Of a DNA stretch of 64,000 bases, positions 58,079-64,000 are shown in pieces. Each line of letters begins with the position of its first letter. Positions within the stretch are counted from its first letter, which is position 1. This DNA is from Leucogyrophana mollusca (lineage: Eukaryota; Basidiomycota; Agaricomycetes; Boletales): the NCBI GenBank assembly GCA_021014945.1, contig MU266328.1, positions 62,001 through 126,000 of the forward strand, written 5' to 3'. The translations under genes and the position numbers were made by a program. The notes beneath the pieces were generated by a model, which was given only the letters and a program-made list of their open reading frames with translations, did no database searches and was not told the origin of the DNA.

Positions 58079-61000
58079 ATGTTCACATCCTCGAATCATG
58101 CCCACCAGAGCAACGCCCAAAACCTTCCCCATTATTCCCCTCAAAACGGACACCAGCCAAATGGCCATACCCACCCCAACGGCACATCTCACCCACCGCC
58201 ACCCCAGTCTCAGCGTTCCACAGCTTCAACCCAGCCGAAAGAAACCGTATCCGTCATTGGCATTCCCTCCGTATCCATCCACAGCGGTCGTCTCGTCGTG
58301 GGTGATTCCCGCACAAGTCAGTTCTGCTCCGATGAAACACCCTCTCCTCCTAGTTCACTTTGCTCACTCACTCACTCTATCTAGGTTCCCATCGCTCCTA
58401 CACACCCATCAAGACCTTGGGTGACGGTTCATTCGGAACAGTATTGCTCTGCGATTGGCATGGGACGCTACCGCCCAATACACCCCTCTCTCCCATGCAA
58501 TGCGGCGGCGGCGCTCGCCCAGAATGGGCCGGAAAGCGTCTGGTCGCCGTGAAGAGGATGAAAAAGAAGTGGGAAGGCGGTTGGGATGAGTGTAAAAGGC
58601 TCAAGGAACTAGAGGTCTGCCGTTTACGCTTTTTTCACTACCACAGGACGCTTACTCCAACACTGCAAACAGTCATTACGCGCAATACCATTTCACCCTT
58701 GCATCATACCTCTCTACGACTTCTTCCTCCTTCCTGATACCAAAGAACTCTACTTTGTCTTCGAGTCCATGGAAGGCAACTTATATCACCTCATAAAGGC
58801 CCGTAGGGGCCGCGCTTTGGCCGGTGGACTGGTTGCCAACATTTTTCGCCAGATCGTCTCCGGGCTGCATCATATCCATTCATCAGGCTACTTTCATCGC
58901 GACATGAAGCCGGAGAACGTTCTTGTCACTACCACTGGTCTTTTCGAGTACAGGTCACTATCGCCACTCGCTCCCCCGAATGCACCCACGGAAAAGGATG
59001 TCGTGGCGATTATTAAACTTGCTGATTTTGGACTCGCAAGAGAAACCCTCAGTGCACCGCCATACACGGAGTATGTTTCAACACGTTGGTATCGTGCCCC
59101 AGAAGTGCTCCTCATGAGCAGGGATTATTCGAATCCTGTCGATATGTGGGCTTTGGGCACTATCATGGCCGAACTAGTAAATCTGCGACCTCTGTTTCCT
59201 GGGTCGGGACAACTCGACCAAATAGCTCGCATTTGCGAGGTTCTTGGTGATCCCACAGAGGACTATGGCTCAGATTCAAGGGGGAAGCCCTTGGGCGGTG
59301 GTAAATGGAACCGGGGGGTAAAAATGGCCAAGCAAGCTGGCTTTACCTTCCCCAAGGTTTGTTTCATTTTCGAACCACAATCCGCCTTGACTCAACGTGA
59401 TGCACAGATGCGACCTCGAGATACATTCTCCTACTTCGACCGCTCTGTTCCACGCAAGCTGATCGAGTGCATATCTGATCTACTCAAGTACGATCCCACT
59501 ATGCGCCTCACAAGCCGCGACTGTCTCGAGCATCCTTACCTTGCCGAAGCTTTGCCGCAGAATATTCCCCCCATGCCCCCTGCCCTTCACGTTCAAACAT
59601 TGCCATCCACACCTTCCAAGTCGTACACCAACGGCATGTCTCTGCTCACACCCAACGCCTCTCCACGCAGTGTCCCCCCATCTCACTCATACAACTCGTT
59701 GCCGAAATCCCCATATCATCCACCCAGTCTGCACCCCGCTCATATCCCCGACGCATCCTCGTCGCATCGCTCCGCGTTCGTCCCCTCTAATGGCACTTCT
59801 GCTACTCACACCCCAGCATCGCATAAAACGTCCGAATTCACGAATAACTTGCGCATATATACGCATCAATCTGGTATCCAGGAGGAAATGCGTACCAATG
59901 GGGAAGCTTGGAGCAACAACCAGCAACGGAGCGAGTCTGATCAGATGGAGGTGTCGTCTCCCCAAGAGGCCCCGCCATACGACTACGACCCTGGCCAACC
60001 GATGGACATCCAGTCCTCACCCATGGCTCAGGAGTACCCTGCTCGGCCCCGCATTGAGCCGGACCCGGCTATGCCAGAACACAGCGTCCCATCACACGGC
60101 ACAAGGTTGGGCAAGCTCACATCGCTCGGATTCGGCAAAAAGCATACCAAGTGGGGCCTCAGTATGTTTGGGCACGGAGAGAAGGGTCATCACCAATCTC
60201 TCCCGCGTGTCGACGAAGTTCCTGGTGCATCGTCTAGTTCGAATCCTTCGCTCAAGCGTACGCAGTCTACGAGCTCGGATAGCCCTTCAGTTGCAGAAAT
60301 GTCTCCTGTGAATGGGCAGCCAGAGAAAGACGCGAAAGCTCTCAAGAAAGAGAGGAAGCGTCTTCTGTACGAGGCAGAGAAGCAGCGCCGCGCACATGCG
60401 GAACGTGCACAGCAAGAGCAAGCCCGTGCCGTCATACAGAAGCGCAACCAGATGCTCATGCAGAACGCTGCGAAGAACGAACTGGAGTGGAAGTGGCAAC
60501 ACTCTGGAAGTCTCTTGAGCGTGAATCAGCGCTCAGTGTACGAAGATATGGAGAAGGGGAAGAGGGCTTCTGCTTCAGGCCCTATAAGGCAGAACCAGGG
60601 GCATTCCGTCCCCAAGATATCCTCACCTACACTCCACGCTGCCTCTGGCCGGTACATCAACCCTGTCGATGGATCACTAGCCCCCAGTGATCGGTGGAAA
60701 GACGAGCGCCTATCGAAGGCACGTCGAAGAGATTTCGATGACGACCACTCCATGTCTTCATCGGATATCCACAGCACTGGACACGTTTCAGTGATTTCTT
60801 TCGCCACTGTAGATAGCGATCCAGGACCCTCTCGAATGCGAAATCGACCAGGCATCTACGGCATCAATCGCATGACGTCGGCCTCGTCACTTCGCACTGC
60901 CACAACGTCCTTTGACGACTTCCCTACTTCTGCGCGCTCATCCAATTCCATATCATTAGACCACCAATTTCTTAATGACTTCAACATTCGAGCATCGGTC

Positions 61001-61444
61001 GACACCACTTCGTCGGTATCCGGAACCTCCTCCCCTCCTCCGATTAACCTCTTATCGTTGTCGCCGTCCCCGCACTCATGGATGCACGCCCAGAATTCCC
61101 GGGAATCTACCAGCCCACCATACATGGTCCCGCCCATCATACATTATCCTCCCTCTTCTCACAAGTCGTATGAATGCAATGGTCAGTTGTACGGCCATCC
61201 TCCAAGTCCAGGGATAGACCCACAGGCTGCCATTAATCCGATATTCAAAGTTGTGAGTAAATTTTGTCAATCTAATTCGTTAACCCGAATCTCACAGACA
61301 ATTCAGCCACCATTACCTTCTCCGACGAGTGATAGCCTTTCATCACCGCATTCACTGCCGCCGTTTTCTCAGCTGGAGGCTGTTGCTGAAGGGGAATATC
61401 CACCTCTATCTCCCATGTCTTTTCACTCCCCAGATGAGGACTGA
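58079..61444 (+). CDS. Ime2/MAK-type serine/threonine protein kinase
   Basis: Five exons, about 1050 residues. N-terminal Asn/Pro/His-rich region (MFTSSNHAHQSNAQNLPHYS), then kinase domain: YTPIKTLGDGSFGTVLLCDW (P-loop), RLVAVKRMKKKWEGGWDECK (catalytic Lys), ELYFVFESMEGNLYHLIKAR, YFHRDMKPENVLVTTTG, IKLADFGLARETLSAPPYTE then YVSTRWYRAPEVLLMSRDYS. The TEY activation motif and SMEGNLYHLIKAR are typical of the RCK/MAK/Ime2 group, which includes Ustilago Crk1 and acts in meiosis and morphogenesis. A 20-residue insert lies between PENVLV and IKLADFG. The long C-terminus is disordered with a charged helix (KDAKALKKERKRLLYEAEKQ). An overlapping out-of-frame ATG at 58065 could lower translation. Confidence 0.9.
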
Positions 61445-61878
61445 ACCCTCTTCGCCACCACATTCATTCGACTTTATTTATACATCTCTTGTCAGCTTCG
61501 GAACATTCACCTCACAGTCCACCAGACAATCTCGACATTCATTGCTACATCTTTTTTGTCCCCATCCTACCTGCCAGCGAACCCGGAGGGTTTACTTTAG
61601 GCATCTAATTTGACGCATGCCTGTGTTCGTTGTTACTCATACATAGTATTTCCTCCTGGTTTATAGCTTCGTTATATACCGTACTGACTGCTTTCTAGTA
61701 GCATACTCGCTTTGGTTATGGCGATTGTAGAGCGCCGAGATGTACTTTTATCCTCACCACTTTCGAGTCAGAGGGTACTTCAGAAACACGCACACCTTGA
61801 GAACTCAAACTTGGATGCGAATCTCGTGTAAGCAACGCGCTTTCATATTCATGATAACATCTAAGTATAGCTCGCAAC
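61445..61878. other. Convergent 3' region of kinase and NDUFS6
   Basis: About 430 bases with no gene; likely 3' UTRs. Confidence 0.5.
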
Positions 61879-62535
61879 CTAGTGCTCGTGCCCATGATGA
61901 GGAGCCTGCTCGAAGCGAAGTCCACTGTAAATGACGACGAGTTAGTGACCTCACGCACTGTTAGAGACAGAACAGCATACCAGTAACTAAAACACATGTG
62001 ACATGGACAAATGATTAGTAACGGTAGGATAAAGAGCTATCGCGGACGTACCCGCAAGGTCGAGGACCAGGCTGATCCTGTATGGCAACCGGTTAACGAG
62101 ACCACAGGCAAAGAGGCCGAGCACCTACCAGGTTAATGAAGATTTTAGGATGGCCGAGAGAGCCTCCGCCTAAGAATCGTCAGAATCAAGGCCTATGAGG
62201 GTGATGGAGAAACTTGAAAGGTACCCACCTCCGTCACAAACTGCCTTCCGCCCATGCACAACTCGTATGGGCTCGTTACTGATCAGCTCCATTGCACTCA
62301 GTGGGTTCGGCTGCAGCTCCATAGCAGTTTGCTCGAACCGTGGGCCAGAACGACCAACGGGACGTGGCTTCTGGTTCGTAGACCATGTTGTAGGGAAATT
62401 TGGGGACTGTGCTGCGGGAACAGATGCAGATGCAGGAACTGGCGTAGAGGGAGAGGTGGCCCGCGCCGACGATGAGGACGCGCGACTGAGCACTCTTAGC
62501 TGAGATAGGCGTGATACGAGGCCACGATTGAGCAT
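61879..62535 (-). CDS. NDUFS6: NADH dehydrogenase (complex I) zinc subunit NDUFS6
   Basis: Five exons (307, 41, 26, 6 and 46 nt; total 426) give 141 residues. Accessory 13-kDa subunit of mitochondrial complex I. The ATG at 62535 starts a presequence (MLNRGLVSRLSQLRVLSRAS). Then [75 protein letters not shown] and a His-rich end. The zinc ligands C, H, C, C are all present. The YC of CGYCG is supplied by a 6-nt exon. The neighbour is HSP78, same strand. Confidence 0.92.
61981..61986 (-). other. 6-nt micro-exon of NDUFS6
   Basis: Minus-strand TTACTG lies between acceptor GTGTTTTAG (intron 61987-62051, 65 nt) and donor GTATGC (intron 61925-61980, 56 nt). Joined as TGC GG + TTACTG + TGGA it reads CGYCG, the invariant zinc motif. 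Confidence 0.8.
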
Positions 62536-62748
62536 GGCGGTGAATTCGGACTTGGTTGTGGTCGCTGAAGGTAAACCCGCTCTCGGGAAAGTGTGGGAAC
62601 TTCGGCATGTCAACTCAAACGCTCTGATCAGAGTCACACTAGAAAGAGTTCACGAGCTGGGTGGTATACGATTACGAGGTGCTGCTGTATTTTACATAGT
62701 GCGTATGAGATATTATGATACACAGGTCTTTTCTCTAGCAGGGTTCAT

Positions 62749-64000
62749 TCAGTCCATTTCTTCGATCTCAATGTCATCAGCCTCATCCCAGTCGACATCC
62801 ATGCCGTCCGCCTCCCCTTTGCCTTCGTGGTTGGGTACAATTACCAGCTTGTTCCGGGGGCCGTCGAAGCGAACTTGAACGATCTCTCCATCACGAATGC
62901 GATCAGAGAGTAGCATCACCGAGAGTGGATTCAGCAGCTCGCTCTGGATAGCACGATTCAATGGACGTGCACCGTAAGTCGAGGAGTAGCCAATAGACAT
63001 AAGATACTGCTTGGATGCCTCATCCACATCAAGAACCATCTTCTTATCGGCGAGTCGTTCTTGGACGTCCTTGAGGCGAAGATCGACGATCTTCAGCACA
63101 TTGCTTCTTGAAAGAGTGCGCTAATATAGTACATCAGTAATGTCCATGTTGGCCAGGATAAAAAGAGACACTTACGAATATGATGATCTCGTCTATCCGA
63201 TTGATAAATTCAGGAGGGAAGTGCCCCTGAATAGCGCCCATCACCAACTCTCTTGTGTGCGGGTTCACAGCGCCCTGGCCCATATCGTTGAGGTAAACTG
63301 CGCCCAAATTCGAAGTCATGATTATAACAGTGTTCCGGAAATCAACCACGCGGCCTTGCCCGTCTGTCAATCGGCCATCATCAAGGACTTGGAGGAAGAG
63401 TGTAACGAACTCCCGAGACGCTTTTTCGATTTCATCGATCAGGACTATGCAGTACGGCTTTCGGCGAACGTATTCAGTTAGCTGCCCGCCCGCATCGTGG
63501 CCAACGTAACCTGGCGGTGCCCCGATAAGACGCGCGATCGAGTGCTTCTCGGAGTATTCAGAGCCGTCAATACGAATCATAGCATCCGGGGAGTCGAAAA
63601 GCAGGGTTGCCAGCTAAGGGATGTCCTATCAGCGGGGAGCGATAACAAGCATAACATACTTCACTTACGGTTTTGCTAAGGAGTGTTTTGCCTGTTCCTG
63701 ACGGGCCTGCCATCAGGAAGCTGGCAATAGGCCTTTGAGCGTTGGCCAGACCGCTTCTTGACAGTCGTATCGCATTCGCGACTGCCTTGACTGCTTCTGG
63801 CTGTCCAACGACACTGTCCGCCAGAATACGCTCCATTCGGAGAAGTTTCTCCTTCTCCGTCGACATGAGGCGCGTGACTGGAATCGATGTCCATCGTCCG
63901 ACGATCTCTGCGATCTGCTCAGGCGTCACAGTGTCCGTGCCTCCGCCCAACCTTGCATCTTCTTCTGCTTTCTTGACTTGCAGTTCCTGAAGACGGGTCT
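62749..64000 (-). CDS. HSP78: Mitochondrial HSP78 disaggregase (ClpB family), C-terminal part
   Basis: Only the C-terminal half is in the window; the gene continues past 64000. AAA+ disaggregase of the matrix. Visible: end of the coiled middle domain, [40 protein letters not shown], Walker A in [56 protein letters not shown], Walker B in [59 protein letters not shown] (arginine finger region), and [20 protein letters not shown]. The tail is acidic ([17 protein letters not shown]). The second half with mitochondrial setting fits Hsp78 better than Hsp104, but the presequence is out of view. Confidence 0.88.

Noticed and set aside
59541..60311. 256-codon ORF in another frame of the kinase gene
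   Set aside because: His/Pro/Cys-rich composition arises from the CCN-biased disordered tail of the kinase; no motifs.

Overview
This is nuclear DNA of a filamentous basidiomycete, most likely an Agaricomycete. Nearly every gene is split by many short introns of about 45-65 nt. The gene set fits too: a BRCA2 orthologue (absent from Saccharomyces), REC8, an O-fucosyltransferase-like protein of a type I associate with mushrooms, and a GRAMD4-like protein. The genus cannot be settled by eye. I see no transposon, CRISPR array, virus or secondary-metabolite cluster. Gene models were built by hand: translated exons were joined at GT-AG (sometimes GC-AG) junctions so that known protein families read through. 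Where I give exon sums, they are divisible by three.

Layout. 1-6.8 kb: an intron-bearing tRNA-Trp, a compact BRCA2 (minus) and a taxilin-like coiled-coil gene that carries an in-frame SUMO-like domain (plus). 6.9-13.4 kb: UDP-GlcNAc pyrophosphorylase and a tandem pair of secreted GH5 exo-1,3-beta-glucanases, all acting on cell wall glucan or chitin. 13.5-21.7 kb: MPP-alpha, an intron-bearing tRNA-Cys, mitochondrial EF-Ts, NAF1, DHFR, mitochondrial bL36 and an SLC35F-type transporter. 22.3-31.8 kb: PPZ phosphatase, RPS11, DNA ligase I, mitochondrial pyruvate carrier 1 and an unrecognised protein. 32-41.9 kb: an O-fucosyltransferase-like protein, IPP isomerase, REC8 and a GRAMD4-like membrane protein, all minus. 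42-52.7 kb: INCENP, a TPR-MYND protein, DCP2 and a secreted BBE-type FAD oxidase. 52.7-55.3 kb is gene-poor. 55.3-64 kb: PRPP synthetase, an Ime2/MAK-type kinase, NDUFS6 and the C-terminal part of mitochondrial HSP78, which runs off the right edge. In all I support 28 protein-coding genes and two tRNAs.

Most genes are housekeeping and are not organised by pathway, although DNA repair, replication and chromosome genes (BRCA2, LIG1, REC8, INCENP) recur. Three of these have ACGCGT (MCB-type) sites upstream. Several divergent promoters carry CACGTG.

The most striking signal is extreme exon miniaturisation. PRPP synthetase needs a single-nucleotide exon (position 56071) between two ordinary introns to keep its invariant PVDNLFAEP segment in frame. 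NDUFS6 needs a 6-nt exon inside its CGYCG zinc motif. REC8 has an 11-nt exon, taxilin an 18-nt exon, MPC1 two 20-nt exons, and bL36m ends in an exon whose coding part is only CGG CAA GGG TAG.
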